Shown one piece after another: positions 1-14,779 of a DNA stretch of 64,000 nt. How positions within the stretch are numbered: the stretch's first letter is position 1; the number at the start of each line of letters is the position of its first letter. Both the position numbers and the translations under genes were made by a program. This DNA comes from Wuchereria bancrofti (taxonomy: Eukaryota > Nematoda > Chromadorea > Rhabditida > Onchocercidae), in assembly GCA_005281725.1 (NCBI GenBank), contig SSBO01000009.1:10659313-10723312 (forward strand), in the 5' to 3' direction. Under the pieces are notes generated by a model. It saw only the letters and a list, made by a program, of their open reading frames with translations. It made no database searches and was not told the DNA's origin.

Positions 1-295
1 ATTTTTTTGTAGTAATGTTAATTTAGGTTTCGTAAATATAGGTAAAATAATAATGAAATCAAATGAAACACAAATAAATTTATCATAAATGCACTTCATT
101 CTATACTTTTAAAAATATTTTACGAATTGTTTGACTGATTTCAATACTTTTTTCTTTTTAACTAAGCAATATTTACCGATGAAAGAGATCGTAATTAACT
201 GACTTAATCGAAACATCCACTGGAAGAGGTTCAAATATGCGCTTCACCATTTTGTATAATATTTTTCAATAAAAGAATATTGTTGTCTATGATGA

Positions 296-326
<31 letters not shown>

Positions 327-1995
327 AATAGTTTGTATTACCTTTTTAAGGAATAGTTTAGGAAGGATTAAATTGGTTTTTTTTTTGTAAGATAAATAAA
401 ATTTGTTGAGGAAAATTGCCCATTTTCATCCACATATACAACGGAAAACAGAGTAAAATATCATAGTAATGTTAGGAAAAGTAGTATTGTACGGTTTACT
501 AACAATTTTAATAAAATAAATATTTTATACCTTCTAACAAAGTTAAATATTTGTTGGAAAGTAATTGAATCTATAAGGAAATGCACGAAGTTGTTACGTT
601 ACGTTACGTGATGATATAATGTCACGTGATGATATGCGAGGAGGATAATCATCTGGTTAAGCTTCTATTGCTCAATTGCAGTAAATTACGCATATTCATA
701 TGAACTTCTAAATTTTGCTAAAATTTGAAATGTACAATTTATGCAAAATCGGATGAAAAAAAAAAAAAAAATTTACAATATACCGAAAAAAGGATACTTT
801 CATAAATACAGAGATCGGCCTGAACTCTATCTAATATGATTGCATGAAATGAAACTTTCAAGGGAAGGATGAGGAAATTTTAGGTAAAGGATGAAAATGG
901 AATGCAATTGAATGAGAGAAATTTAAAAATACTGAATGGATTACGGGTGAGGAAGAGAAAAAGTTAAGTTAATTTCTATATTTTGTGTATATATTACTCA
1001 TATAAATTTCGGATATATTTTGTGCAAAATCATTAATTAAAAATTTCATAAAAACTAAAAAAAAAAATTTACACCTGTTGATTTGTTGAAAATTTACATC
1101 TAAAAATTACACCTGTTGATATTTTGTTAGCCATTCAAGCCGTCAATTTACTGCTAACAATGAACGATGTGACAAAAAAAAAAAAAACCCAAAATCACAC
1201 TATGGACAAATACAGTTGTAGGAAAAGTCAATAAATAAACACTGATAAATTTGAATGTTAGTAGCAAATAGAGATATTTCTGGGAAATTTCAAAAAAAAC
1301 GAATTGAAATCCGTGAAAAATTAACATTTCAATATAACTGACCTATGATGCAATAAACGCTGACCATTATATGGGTGGGAAAAAACAAAAAAATCTAAAG
1401 TACATGTTATAAAAATAGAAAAAAAAAAATCAATCATACTCTTTTGCTGTTCATAAATTAAACATACTGTACAAAATAATTAATAATGAAAGAAAAAGAG
1501 AAATTAAATGCCACGAATATAACAAGACAAAAAACAAAAAAAAAAGCAAAAAAAAAGAAAATTGAAGATCTGCAAAAAATAAAATTAATAAAAGTGGAAG
1601 ATTTCATAAAAAAGCACCGCAAAGCAAAGAATTATCCATAAGAAATCAGCCAAAATGATCACTGATATTGTATTATAAAGATTGGATTAAAAAAAAAAAA
1701 AAGAAATACTGAAATTTAAAGCTGTCCTATCACCATCTTATGGACAAGAAACCTTACCGCTTTTATATCAAAAAAAAAAATGATTTTTTTTTTCTAATAT
1801 AAACTAGATTTCAAACACTGATTTTAATGATTAGTAAATTAAAGGCTATAAAATTTAACAAGTGATAAAAGTGAAATATATCGTTTTGTTAGAAATAGCA
1901 TTGAAAGAAATGAAATTTTTGTAGTAAAATGTATCAGGGTTGATGTTTTGTTATGACACGATGAAATCATATGGAACAAACAATGAAAAGTATTT
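1..1995. other. Intergenic, 3' flank of the ABCD4-like gene
   Basis: No coding exon is recognisable on either strand. The stretch is dominated by A-runs and T-runs, with a GA dinucleotide tract near 303-326 and two direct copies of a CGTGATGATAT motif at about 607-635. It should contain the 3' UTR of the minus-strand transporter gene, but no clear AATAAA was found on that strand close to the stop. Confidence 0.6.
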
Positions 1996-4900
1996 TTAAA
2001 TATTCTTCATGGAAAGATTGATAAAACTTGCTGTACCACCGCTACTCATATTTGTCAAATCGATATCATTTAGTGTCCATTCACCATGACCACTGAGATG
2101 TAACTCTACATCATGATATTGCCTCAAAGAAAATCGATGTCCTATTGAAACATATGAAATGCGTTCCTGCAAAAAAAAAAAAAAAAAAATTTATTTGTAA
2201 AAATTACGAAAAGATTAACATTTCAATTAATATTTCCAAAAAAAAAAAAAATGCATTCTTGATAAAATTAAAGCTTATTGTTAGTTATGAGATAAAAATT
2301 GAACAACTTTGTGGAATATTTGAAGCATCAAAAAGCTATCAGAAATTATTGCTGAGAAGTGAAAAAAAAAAAAAAAAAAATTGCAAAAGTAGAGTAGAAG
2401 TATTTGTTAAACATAAAAAAAAAAAAACCTCTTTCATCAAGCGATATAGTGACATTTCCATCTCAAAACCAATAGCACTTGTTGCTTCATCCAAAAATGC
2501 TATTCGTGGTCGATGGTATAATACACGACCTATTGAAAGTCTTTGCAATTCACCAGGTGACAATGTTTCAGACCTAAATTTAACATCAAATCAAAATGGA
2601 AATAAATTATAACTTTATCAAGCATTTATAGGCTAAAACAAAAAAAAAAAAAAAAATTCATAGCGATGAAGCTAAACTAAATCTAATGATCAGTTAGAAA
2701 AATGCATTATATCAAATTTTTTAAAAACCAAAATCACAAAAAACAAAAACACTGGTAATCACTTACCAATCCCACCCTACTGGTGTATCTAAACCATTAC
2801 ATCGTTGTAATAAATGCTCTAATTTGACCCATTCCAAAATTTGAGCTAAACGAGCTGCTTCTGAAAAGTGAGAGACATACGATTTTTATTTGATAATTAA
2901 ACTTAAAATAAATATTTTGTTAATTGTTACCAGAAATCGATCTTAACTGATCATTCAAAATTATATCAGCAAAATTTGATTATTAGGTTATTACTTCATA
3001 TAACGCACCTTTTTCAAGAGATAAAGCTTTTAGTGGATAAACCAACTGCTGACGTAAACTACAGCCACCATTTGGAAAATAAGTTTTTTGAGGCACAAAA
3101 TATAATGTCATTGGACTTATTTTCCAGTGTCTTTCTAGCTTTCCTGAAAACCAGAAATTCCACAATTCCATTTCAATAATTTATCGTTTTGTAAAATAAC
3201 TCTTGGAAACAAAATATAATATTCAATAATAACAATTATATCCCATTTTTCTTACAAGGAAAAAAAAACATTCTTCTATTTTATTACTCAATAATGGATG
3301 AAATTAAAAACTAACCAGAGACACATTTCCAAAGTCCAGCAAATACTCTCAACAGTGATGTTTTTCCAACACTACCATCACCAGTTATTAGCAAGTTTTT
3401 ACCCTCAACAATTTGCAACGACAAATCTAGAAATAATTTTGATTAGCTGAAAGGAAAAGGAAATCATTCGAGTAAAAAATTCACTCTATCAATGACTCTT
3501 AGAAAGTACTAGAAAGAAAAAAATTAAATAAACATGCCTCTCACATGCCTGAATTAATTAAATTTAAATTTTTATAATAAATGCTCATCCAAGTCTCATT
3601 AATCTTAATAAAAATACGCAGAAATATTCATCCTTTTCATCTTCATTATTACTATCATTTAATTAGCAAATCACAAAAATGAAAAAGTAGTAGTTAGTTT
3701 ACTCGAGACAAGAGGTGCCGATGAATCATTCGGAAATGCAACAGTAACTGAATCGAGAGTCATCGCAATGCCATCATCAAGCCATTCCGGTTCTTCTCTA
3801 GCGCGACTTTCATCTGCTCTGAAATCATAACATCCGAATATTACAAAATTAGAACTTAAGAAGGGTATATATTCAAACCAGTAGTCCAATTTAGCCTCTC
3901 AAGTATTCGAATTTTGAGAAATTTGAGAAATGTGTTATACTAATTAATTTGTGTCAACATCTCATCAATACTGATTTCATTCTTATTCTTTATTCTTATT
4001 GTTTTCTTCAAAATAAATCTTTTTTTTTAATTTTTGCTTGAATAAATATTATTTCTGGTTGATTTTGATAAAAACCAGGTAAAAAAAAAAATTACTATCT
4101 TTCATACAAGAAAAAGTTTCACCGTTGCAAGAGAAATTCAACTTCTTCATCATCTGGTTCAAGTTCAAATAAGTGGCCTTGTTTACCATACAATTCTTCA
4201 ATCTGTGAATAATTATTTTTTAGCAATTATATCTTCAATTTAACATTCTAAATAATGTTTATTAAAATGAACAATTCTTGTTTCGAGAAATTTAATGTGC
4301 ATCTTAAATTTGTACTGATAAATTAAATTTGAAAATAAATTCAACAAATTTACCTTCCTTTCTGGGACTACATTCGGCTTTTCTGGATCTTCTGAAGCAA
4401 TAATTACTACCGAAGATGGAACTGTCGATGGTGGACGATCTATTTCAAGCCTATCAATATGCAGTCTTACCAACTCTTCATATAGTCCAATTATTCTGCA
4501 AGTATATTTATCTAATCATATAATTCAATACCAACAATACGTAACATAAAAAAAAAAAAAACCGGAAAAAATATTCGGTAACTTACCGATGGGTTACACC
4601 AGCCATATCACCAATCACTTCCGAAAGTGCATTTAAACGAGTGAAGCTATAGATGAGATATAAGTAATAAAACGCATTCTGTAATAATATCTCGATAATT
4701 TCTCAACAATATTTTTTTTCAAGATAACAATAACAAAAAAGGATTACACAAATCAGAATTGAATATTCAATCATACTTTCTGCCATTCACAACTAACTTC
4801 CCTCAATTTTTAGATTTAAAGTTTTCGCTAAGTCTTTCGAACCGATTGCAAAGTTAAAATAACATATCGGCTGATTGCTTTTCCAATAATTTTATGATTT

Positions 4901-7900
4901 TATCCAATTAATGACTATCTTGCTCAGAGCTTTAATTTAACAAACACTAAAAAAAACTTTGAAGATGTAAGATACACATTCAATGGATTGTAATAATGCA
5001 AAAAATAAACAAACAGGCAGGCAAAAGAAAGAAAGAAAGAAAAAAAAAACATGAATTTATGTTTATTATTCACCCGACTAATAATGCCAGAAAGTTCAAT
5101 TCCGGATAAATCGTCGTAATTATGTGTTAAAAATATCGGAATGGATATAATCAAATAACTTAACGTTCCGCCAAAATAATCGAAAGCGCTTGTTGCTACT
5201 GAAATTATAATTAACTAATCGTTGTACATTTCAATAATTAGTGAAATAATAAAAGTTATGAAATTTGGTAAGCATTAAAAATTTGAATCTTGAATAATTC
5301 CATGAAAATTAAGCCAGATTTTAAAAAATAACCAGTTTTCCAGTTATTGCAATCCTTATCGGAAAAATTATTCCGGATAATGCTGAGCAGTTAAGTGTCG
5401 GAATTGCAAAATATACTAAAAAATATTACTAGAAATGATGAAATTTATACTTACAGCTTAATGCAAAACGCCATTCGACTAGCTTGTTTTGTACTTTAAT
5501 TAGTGATTTCAATTTTTTGTTTGTCATAACATTTTCAATCAATCCTGATTGATAAAAAGCAATTGATTCAGCATTTGTACGAACTTCAACATGACGTAGC
5601 CTTTAAAAAATGATGAGATATCGTGACAAAATTAATAAAATTTTCTTTAAAGCTTTTTTTTTTTTATTCTAATTTTTTCATTTAGAAAAAAATCTACTTG
5701 ATCATCCTTTATATGTCAGCTTTTTTCTTTCTCAAATACAAATATAATTCGAGTGTAAAAAGAGAACAAACAAAATTATAATGACATTTATCTTATAACC
5801 AAAAGCAAAAATATGATGTCCTAATTTTATCTCGAATTTGCAGAAGATTTTAAGAACGGACAAAACAAAGAGTTTGTAATTTTATGAAGTTATAACTGAT
5901 ACTTGCACATTTTTTTTTTCTTCGTAAAAATGGAGACGCATAAATATTATGTAAATCAATTTTTACTGATCTTAAGTATAACTGTCACATGGAGTAACTC
6001 CCTCTCTCTTTCTCTCTCCCTCTCTCTCTCTCCCTCTCTACGACTGCGTATATATGGAAATCCGAATAAGAAAAAATCAATGACAAAAAGAGGTGACATA
6101 AATTACTTCCAGCCATTCGATATTGCTTTGTTCTCTAAAATTTTTTAAATTATGATCAAAATTACGAGAAGCCTACCTGAAATCACCTTCCTTCTTCTCT
6201 TGCTCATTAACCAACAATACAATTGGAGACAGTAAAAGTCGGTTAATCACAGTAGCTAATGTGAAATAAGCATAAATTGTTAATGGCCCAAGATACCCCG
6301 AACTAAAACTAATAATATATACAATAATATTTCATTGCAACATAATCATATTGTACTACTCTAAATGAGGAAACAAACAATACTATAACAGTAATTAATA
6401 ATACTTCCGTAATATTTATAATTAATAATATAATAATTAATATATAATAATATAATAATATAATATATAATAATAATAAATAATAATAATAACCCAAAAA
6501 TTTTGAAGTGTAATGCTTTTCAATTTTAAAGTGCTTTAAAGTGTAACGCTTCCTTCACTTTCAGGAAGCTGAACTAATAATATAAGAGAACTCATAAATC
6601 AGCAATATTCTTTTGCTTTGCATTCCTTTCCTCAATATTTTTATCAGTAATATGAATTTCATATTTTTTTTTTATTTATATTCTTTCAAGGTTTATTATT
6701 TTGTATAATAATTGAAAATTGACCTTTCATATGTTAAGAAAGTATAATACCCGATAACAAATGGTGCCATAAAAACTGGTGCAAACAATTCCTGCGCTAA
6801 TAATTTTGTCGCCTTCTCGACATCTTGTGTCATACGTTGATCACTATAAAATGAATTATTTCCTAGAACTATCAAAATTACAGGTTTACAACAAATAAAT
6901 TCTAATGTAATATCTAACATTTAGAGGATCGTTAGACAAAAAACAGTTACAATCTTATATGAAAATTTATAAAAAGGAAAAAACAAAAAGAAAAAACAAA
7001 AACAAACGGATTATCAAAATTATCATTGAGAACATTTAAGCGATAATAGCCTTGTCGTTTAAAATATAAGCGATGTAGTGTAAATCCGGTAGTTTCACGA
7101 AATTTTAAAAATAACTGCGCTGCCATATATTTTATAGCTGATAACGTCTGGAAGATTACATTGTATGTTTTTATCAATACATTATAAAATTTGAAATGGA
7201 ACTTATAATTTCAAAAGGAAAGAAAGAAAAACAATAGAAATTAACAGAATAGCAAATGATATAAACTGTCTATGAGATCAAATTGAACTTAGATTATATT
7301 GGTTTATCATTGATTGTAATGTCATTTAATGATTGCATCATTTTTAATCATTTATAAATGTTAATTCTCAATCAAGTTTCACAATTAGATAGCAAGCAAA
7401 CGGATATGTCCCTTTAGATTAGAATGATGACAAATGCACGATGAGAAGATTAAAATTCTCTATTAAATATGCTTTAGCTAATTTTAGAATTTTAATCAAT
7501 AATTCCATCCAATATTATCATAATAATACAAATTTAACATCGATTTAAAATGTTGTTTGCAAGTATGATGATTTGAATTGTTATTAAGTGAACTCATTTA
7601 AACATTAAATTTTGCATGTGTTATATTAAAAATTGAAAACTAACTTATTACGAGAATAATGATAACCAATTTTCAAACTTCAAATAACGACATGAAAAAT
7701 ATTTACCGAAGCTTTCGACAAAATAATTAAGGTTGCTTTAGCAGCAAGTACTCGAAATGTTTCAATATCACGATTACCAAGCGCAACATAAAATTCACTC
7801 GGTAATATACCCACAAAATAGGTTGCTACTTGATCTAAAACAATACGAAAAAAAAAAAGAAACCATTCACATTAAATGTCTAAAAAAGGAATTTTTATTA

Positions 7901-8273
7901 ACATTAATAGCTTTTGAAGATTAGATTTTTGTTAACATTAATAACTTTTAAAGACTAGAAAAAAGAATTTTTTTTTTTGTTCTCAAAAACCACCCTAATT
8001 CTAAATATTTTTAATTAAAAAAAAATTGAAATTAAAAAAAATTAAAAAAAAATTTAATTAAAAAAAAAACATTGACAATTTTCCTTTTACTATTAAACTA
8101 AAAATTTTATATATTTAATAATAATTACCTGCAATAGAAACAATAATAACACATACAGCAATAAGAAAGGAACTCGGTATTATCCGACATCGTGAAAATG
8201 GAAAAACTATTTTAAGCAACGTATAGGTACGTTTGAAAAATAGTAAATCAATGGAAAATTTTCGAATTGTCAT
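1996..8273 (-). CDS. ABC transporter subfamily D, ABCD4-like half transporter
   Basis: Sixteen exons give a 671-residue protein with every junction in phase: 8273-8129, 7834-7707, 7147-7008, 6843-6724, 6302-6177, 5600-5455, 5198-5074, 4678-4587, 4495-4354, 4202-4123, 3818-3703, 3426-3316, 3143-3009, 2860-2767, 2573-2429, 2166-1996. The N-terminal half is a hydrophobic transmembrane domain (segments near residues 31-48 and 118-135, and in exons 5, 7 and 8) with ABCD-type motifs such as [16 protein letters not shown] and [10 protein letters not shown]. The C-terminal ATPase has Walker [10 protein letters not shown] (about 469-477), Q-loop VPQK (507-510), signature LSPGELQRL (571-579), Walker [11 protein letters not shown] (587-596) and H-loop SIGHR. 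In mammals ABCD4 works with LMBD1 in lysosomal cobalamin export; that role is inferred here. The start is chosen because it aligns with the human N-terminus and lies 48 nt after an acceptor-like TTTTAG at 8322, a possible trans-splice site. Human ABCD4 is 606 residues; the extra length is mostly an acidic linker in exons 9-11. C. elegans pmp-5 is a likely orthologue, from memory. Confidence 0.9.
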
Positions 8274-10749
8274 TGTCGCAGCATACAAATAACGAATATT
8301 TGCAGATCGTATGACTAAAATCTAAAATGAAATCATTAATTTATGATACTTTGTTGTTTAGTTAAAAAAATGTGAGAATTTCGACATGGAAAATTCGGAA
8401 AGTTTAATTTTGTTTTTCGAATTTTTTAATCTCTATCCTACGATACAACTCACCGCTTCATTTCTTCATACTATCAATTTTAGGATTACTTACTTATTGT
8501 TTTACAAATAATATCCATATTTTTTGCATGAATTCAAATATTCGGTTTATTTTTCTAAATTTAAAAAATATGTTATTTCAATATTTTCAACTTTTAAAGG
8601 TGATAACAAAAAATTCTTATTATAAAAGAGATGTGAGTGTGTTCAACAACGCGTTTAATATGTAACATAAAGCTATTCTTTCTAATAATCGAATTCTGGT
8701 CTATGATATCATGAAAAATGTCATTTTATAATTCATAACTTACATGCAAATGAAAAAAGAGAAAAAAAAACTAATAATTTCCTGTAAAACACCTAAAATT
8801 AAAACTTCTCTTACTATTATCATTGTTTTTTTTTTTTTTTTCAATAACTAAGCTATATATTCCTTTCATTGTAATATTGCAAAGATTTTTGCGCCATTTC
8901 ATGCTTATCATTATCAAAGATAACTTTTATGATTTTAATGAAATGATAAAGGAAGTGATATGATTAAAGAGTTAGATCTCAATATGTTTCATATATGGCT
9001 TACCATGCCAAAGGTCAATTTTGAGAATGCTAAGATCGCATGAAATTTTTATTATGGAAAATTTTAAAATAGAAACATTTTAGTTAGACAAATGGAAATA
9101 ATGTGAATCCTTCAGAAACAAATAATTTTGTTAAATGATAGATATATCCAAAAAAAAAAAAAAAAAAGAGAGAGAGACAAATTACAACAAATTAATTTCA
9201 ATGCTAAGTAGGAAAAGTGGAAATGAATGTGCAGAAAATAGGACAATGAGGCTTTTTTTTCCTCATTAGAAATATAGTTCGTTTCATTATTCTTTAACTT
9301 AAATTTATGATTTCTGATCTTTTAGAAATGAAATAAATTCGAAAACATTAGTTTATTTATGTTTTCATAAATAAACTAAAGAAAACGAAATTTCTTTCTT
9401 CACAAGAAAAAAAAAAAAAAGGAAGAAAACTTTGTTTCTTTTTTCCTTTTTTGGGAAACTATTCTTTTCTTCTATGTTCCTTCATTTTACTTTATTACTC
9501 TAAACAAATTTGTTCCTTTTTTTAGAGTCAAAAGACGAGTTATCATTTATTTATTTATTGGAACAATTCAAATTTGAAAATGCTATCAATAATTGAACAA
9601 CAATAGAGCTTAATTATTATCCTACAAGAATTGATCGAAAAAGAAAGATAACGAAATGATGCTACGATCAAACATCAATTGATTCAAAATGTTAAATGAT
9701 TGATCTTTCATCATCATGTTCGCATAACATTGTACAGTAACTTGTCAAAAAATGAACGACAGATCAGATTATCACAATTGACAAATACTTAGTAATAATA
9801 CAAATAACTTTCTATCTGACAATGATATATAAATGATCATTAATTGATCAAAATAGTTCTTAATTAATTATTTCCTATACTCCATTTCTTCTTATTTTTT
9901 CTCACTTCTTTACCACACTCACACTTAGGTGCATTTTTTTTTTTTTTTTAACAAAAACACTCATACATCAATCAATAAACTAAAATATATTATTAAATCA
10001 AAACAAAGATATGAAATTTATAAATCCATAATTCACTATTCCTGCTTTTGCTTTTTTCTTTCTTTCTTCTCACATTTCTCATTCATTAATCATTTTCATT
10101 TTTCAACCTACGATAAAATTATTATCTTCAGTTACAATAAAAATATTTCATTTAAATTTTTAGATGATAATAGATAAGATAAGCCGATGAAAGCTATTAT
10201 ATCTTTGATCAATCAACTGGAATTGATCAGCTATTTTTAGTTCTTTCTCATTTTCATTCTTTTCTTTTCTTTTCTTTTTTTTTTTCATTCATCCTTTCCA
10301 GCTGTCTCTTTTAACCATCATCATTCATTCTTCACTTATGTCATTTCATTGAAATCTTTTCGACAAAAATTATACTACCAGATGGCCTCATTCTTCAAAA
10401 GGAGAAAGAAAGAAAAAAAAAGAAAAAGAAAAAAAAAAAAGAATTTTTCTACAAGCAACAGCCAGCTGTCCTACCGTTAATATTTTATTTCATTTTTTTT
10501 TTTTTTTCATATTATGTTTCCCAGGCATAACAATTAGCATTACAGGAAATAAATTTTTCACATTTCTTTTTTTTTTAGTGAATAGCGAAAGGACGAAAGG
10601 ACAGTTTTTTTCCAAAATATCAATCTGCCGACATTGTACTATTCCGCTAGATGTATAGACTATCCAGAAAAAAGAAAAAGAAATTGATGTACAAATTTAA
10701 AAAAAAAATTTAATGCCATATTTCAAAAAGAGTTATTTGTATTATCAAT

Positions 10750-10875
10750 TCCTTATCAAGTAATAATCAATCGAAACTAAACAATTCGTATATTTTCAGC
10801 CAGTTATAGCAGTCCTTATCAAGTAATGATCAACCAAAACTAAACAATTCGTATATTTTCAACCAGTTATAGCAG
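10750..10875. repeat. Tandem duplication, two 63-bp copies
   Basis: Copy 1 is 10750-10812 and copy 2 is 10813-10875. They are directly adjacent and differ at about four positions. The unit begins TCCTTATCAAGTAAT and ends CAGTTATAGCAG. No function is visible. Confidence 0.9.
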
Positions 10876-13030
10876 TAAAGACAATTCTAAATTGTACTGA
10901 TTTACATTTTGCACGCATGTATGATTTAATTTCAGCAACTTTTTTTGACAAATTCGAAATTCTATGTCTCATTCTGTCAATAGATAGCAATTGCAAACTG
11001 AAACAAATTTAGTTATCTCAATATATTACTTCCAGAAAATTTATTTCATTTATTATCTATACTCATTTCTCATTTCATTTCAATAGAAAATGCTTGTTCA
11101 ACAAATCTAATTAAACTTAAAGCATAACGAATCGTAAAAGTTTCTTCCGCAAAAAAAAAAAAAAAATCAATAACTTGCAAAAATAATCTTTGTTTGTCTA
11201 ATGATTAAAAAAATAAAAGATATTGATGTAAAGTAATGGAAAAAAATTTGTTGTTTGTTTTCTCATCAGCTAATATTCATATTTGTATTGTTTACTTGTT
11301 CGATTGAAATTTGAAAAAAAAAAAAAAAGAAATTAGTGAAAAAAGAGCTTGTCAAATATGATAGGAAGTTTTTTTTTTTTTTTGTTATGTAAATGTAAAA
11401 ATATTTTTGAATTTTTAAGGCATACTTTTTTTTCTCTTTTTATTTTGCATTCATTCATCCAACAATTTTACACTAGAAAAAAAAAATGCATATATTGGGC
11501 ATTTTATCAATAATCAGAAAAGAATTCTTTCAGTCAAAAAGTCTGACATAGAATATCAATGGCATTTGTTAACTCTAACATGAACAAAGCTTTTTTTTTT
11601 TTTTTTTTATATCTAAAAATGGTTTGTATTAATTGCCTTCTCACATTATTTTATTTTATTTCATTTCATTTCTCTAATGCAATTTTTGAATTTGTTATTT
11701 AGAATGAAAGAGATAAAGTATTATTATATAAATTCTTCTTATATTACTCTAAAAAATTAAAATTGCAAGGAATATCCTAAAATCATTATGCAAAAAAAAA
11801 AACTTTTAACAATAATAGAGTTAATATAAGATAATATTAGTTCATTAAGTTATACTAAATTTGCTTAGCAAATCCATAAGGCGATGATTGTAGTATTTGA
11901 TAAAAACTGAAAAATTTGCTGAAAAAATTCTAAAATAAAAAACTACAAATTAGAGCAGATTTCAAAATTGTAAAATGAAACAAATTTTATTGGAATAAAA
12001 TGAAAAAATTTGAGTTTCCAATTTTCAACTTAAACAATCTCATGGGAGAAATGAAAGAAATTGACCCTTCGTTTAATCAATCACAGTGAATTGAAGCACA
12101 GCTAGCATCTATTTAATTTTCATTCTGACATCCGATAACGCTCAGTTTTCTCTCCCAATGTGATCATTTTCATTCCAAAGTCCAAAAATCAAAAATTCTC
12201 ATATTTTAAGCTAACTACTTCCTTAACAAATAGTAATTGAGATTTAAACATTTTATGTGAAATCTTACGTTTTGAGGAAAATTTTAAACTTTTTGAATTT
12301 TTTAGTTAAACTTCTTCGAAAAGAAAAATTACACTTGCATCAAAAAACAAAGAACAAAGAAACAATCACTTATCAAAAAAAACTTAACAAAAAAAAAAAC
12401 TTAATTACAGAAAAAAAAATAGAAAATTAATAAAGGAAAACTTCGAACGATCACTAATTGGAAATTCTATTTGTAAAATATGTACACACATTGTTTACAA
12501 AACAAAGCCTTCAGCAATTGCAAGATAGGAAAAAAAAAGTCAAACAGAAAAATACGAAGCAAAATTTTTGGCATATTGGTGGTAAAAAAATAAAAAAAGT
12601 AAAGAACAAATAACTGAATGTCTTAAGATTTGAGATTTCAGTATATGATACGAAAGATTAAAGAACAATTAAGTAACTAATTATCCATTCGAAAAATTTT
12701 AATACTAAATTTGAATATATGAAATTTTTACTGTTATCTAAACAACAAAGAGTTTTATTTTATCATCCTTATAAATAAAACTCTTCAATGTTACCAATAT
12801 TAATGATTTTGTTTGGACAAAATGTTAAACCAAAAGTGGAACATTTCACTGAATGATTGAATGGAAGCAACTGTCTAACTATTAGTTAATACCAAAACAA
12901 ATGGTTGAAAATGAAAGAAAAAAAAAAGTATCGAAATGGTGTATAATGTAAGAAAAAAAGGGAATATAAGCTATTTCTATTAAAAAAATAAAAAAAAAAA
13001 TTATGCTAACTTAATTATTTTGTGGTATAA

Positions 13031-13497
13031 TTCACAAAATTGGTATCTGCAACAGAAAAAAAAAAAAAAACATCAATAACTTTGTTAAGAAGTAATTAAG
13101 CTGTAAATTAGATAGGAAAAAAAAAAGAACACGTCTGTATGGTGCAAACATTGAAGCGTATGAAGTAATACAAACGCTACACAGCAAAAAATCGCGTAAA
13201 TCACGTATGTCACGTAAATCACGTAGAAAATTATATTCATTTTCTTATGATACTATTTGGTGATAGCATTAAATTATATTACTATAAAATATAAACAGTT
13301 TACTGTATACAAACAGCATTATAAGCTAGCTTCTATAATATGCTTCACAAAATTGACACCTGTTAAAGTATCAAATTTATATATCGTTTAAATCAAAAAT
13401 AACAAACTACATGGAAACAAGAAATATAAGTAATTTTGTTAAAAAGTAACTAAGCTGTAAATTACATAAGGAAAAAGAATAAGTACATATGGTGCAA
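13031..13497. repeat. Diverged direct duplication, about 315 bp apart
   Basis: The segment at about 13031-13145 recurs at about 13345-13497 with substitutions and length differences in A-runs. Shared anchors include CACAAAATTG, the stretch around AAGCTGTAAATTA, and a terminal ATGGTGCAAA. It looks like an old segmental duplication or remnants of a dispersed element; no termini or coding capacity were seen. Confidence 0.6.
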
Positions 13498-14570
13498 AAA
13501 AAAAAGTATGAAACGGGAATATATCCCTAAAAAAAGAAAAAAAAAATTAGAGGACAGATTGGATGAACTATTCTGAGAAACAATTTATAAGTATGGAATA
13601 AAAAAAAAAAGGAAAAGTGCTAACCTATTTTTATTGAATAAAATATTCCACTGATAACGTTTCTTTTGTGATTGGCAAATGACATTTCGTAATCATTTCC
13701 TGTTTATTCAATTATATCCTGAAAGTAAATTGATAACTTTTTAATTTTTTGACATTTAAAATAAAATATGCAAACAAAAGAAAAAGTATGAAATGAAATA
13801 TAATTTTATTAATTATTAAATTAATTTATTAAAAATATAAAAATTCAACTTTCACATTATTTTCATTAATTTCCTTATCTAATAAAAATTAAAATAAAAT
13901 TGACAAATTTACAATGCTACCATTGCAGCAGAGTGTATTAAATTTGCATTAGAAGATAAGAAATGATAATCAATAATGATATTGGACAGAGTATGATAGA
14001 ATAACAAAATGAATGATAAGCATAGATAAGAAGGGATAATTACAGATACCAAATAAAGGAAGAGAGAAGAGAGGGAGAGGGAGGAATGGAAGGAGAAGAA
14101 AGAGGAAGAGAGAAAGGAGAAGAAGATTAGTGATTAGAATTAATGTAAGGAAAAATAAATAATATATTATTAATGATGAAAGATTTGTTATTCAATTTGC
14201 CGACTATATTGAAATTCGATTTGAGAATTGAAAATGAGTATAACGAAAATGAAAGAGGAAAGGGGAGAAAAGGAGACTGAAAGAAATATATGTATATGTA
14301 TGTATATCTATATAGAGAAAGAAAGAAATGGAAATCAATTAGAACAGACTCTGTTTTTCTGCTCAAAATGATAATTAATGCTAATTATTACTAGTTTCTT
14401 TTCTTATCGATGAATAATGCAAAAAGCTAAATTTCTGTTGGTAGATAACGTAAAAAGTTAAACTTTTGTTATTGAATCAATATGAAAAGTAAACTTTTTT
14501 TTTTTAAAGTTGAATTGATAAAAATTGCAATTATCACATATCGGAAATTTCGTCTTAACTCTTTCCCTCT

Positions 14571-14600
14571 CTTTCTCTCTCTCCCTCTCTCTCTCTCAGT
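14571..14600. repeat. (CT)n microsatellite
   Basis: A CT-rich dinucleotide tract with occasional CCCT interruptions lies upstream of the GT-rich tract and the minisatellite. Confidence 0.85.
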
Positions 14601-14779
14601 GTAATTATTTCATCGATGTCATTGCACCGATCATACGGCACGCAAATCAAATTGTTTCTCATTAATCAAATGGACTCGGAACAGGACGAAACGGGAAGTG
14701 TAATGGAATTGATTGGTTCATTTCACTTTTATCTGTGTACGTCTGCGACGACAGTATGTGCGTATGTCTGCTATGAAAG

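Larger units (their letters stand above)
8322..14560. other. Intergenic low-complexity DNA
   Basis: About 6 kb upstream of the transporter with no coding signal seen on either strand. It consists of A/T homopolymers and purine- or pyrimidine-rich tracts (for example 10260-10285 and 14065-14130). Two older duplications lie within it and are listed separately. Open frames here are short and of low complexity. Confidence 0.6.

Noticed and set aside
601..642. Repeated CGTGATGATAT motif near the left edge
   Set aside because: Two copies of an 11-mer with no gene start nearby; too little to support a regulatory claim.
2145..2612. 155-residue plus-strand frame over the transporter
   Set aside because: It is antisense to the ATP-binding exons and consists largely of Lys from A-runs; the minus-strand frame has the ABC motifs.
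4801..4860. Possible tRNA T-loop (TTCGAACC) on the plus strand
   Set aside because: No acceptor, D-arm or anticodon stem could be folded around it, and it lies in an intron of the transporter gene.
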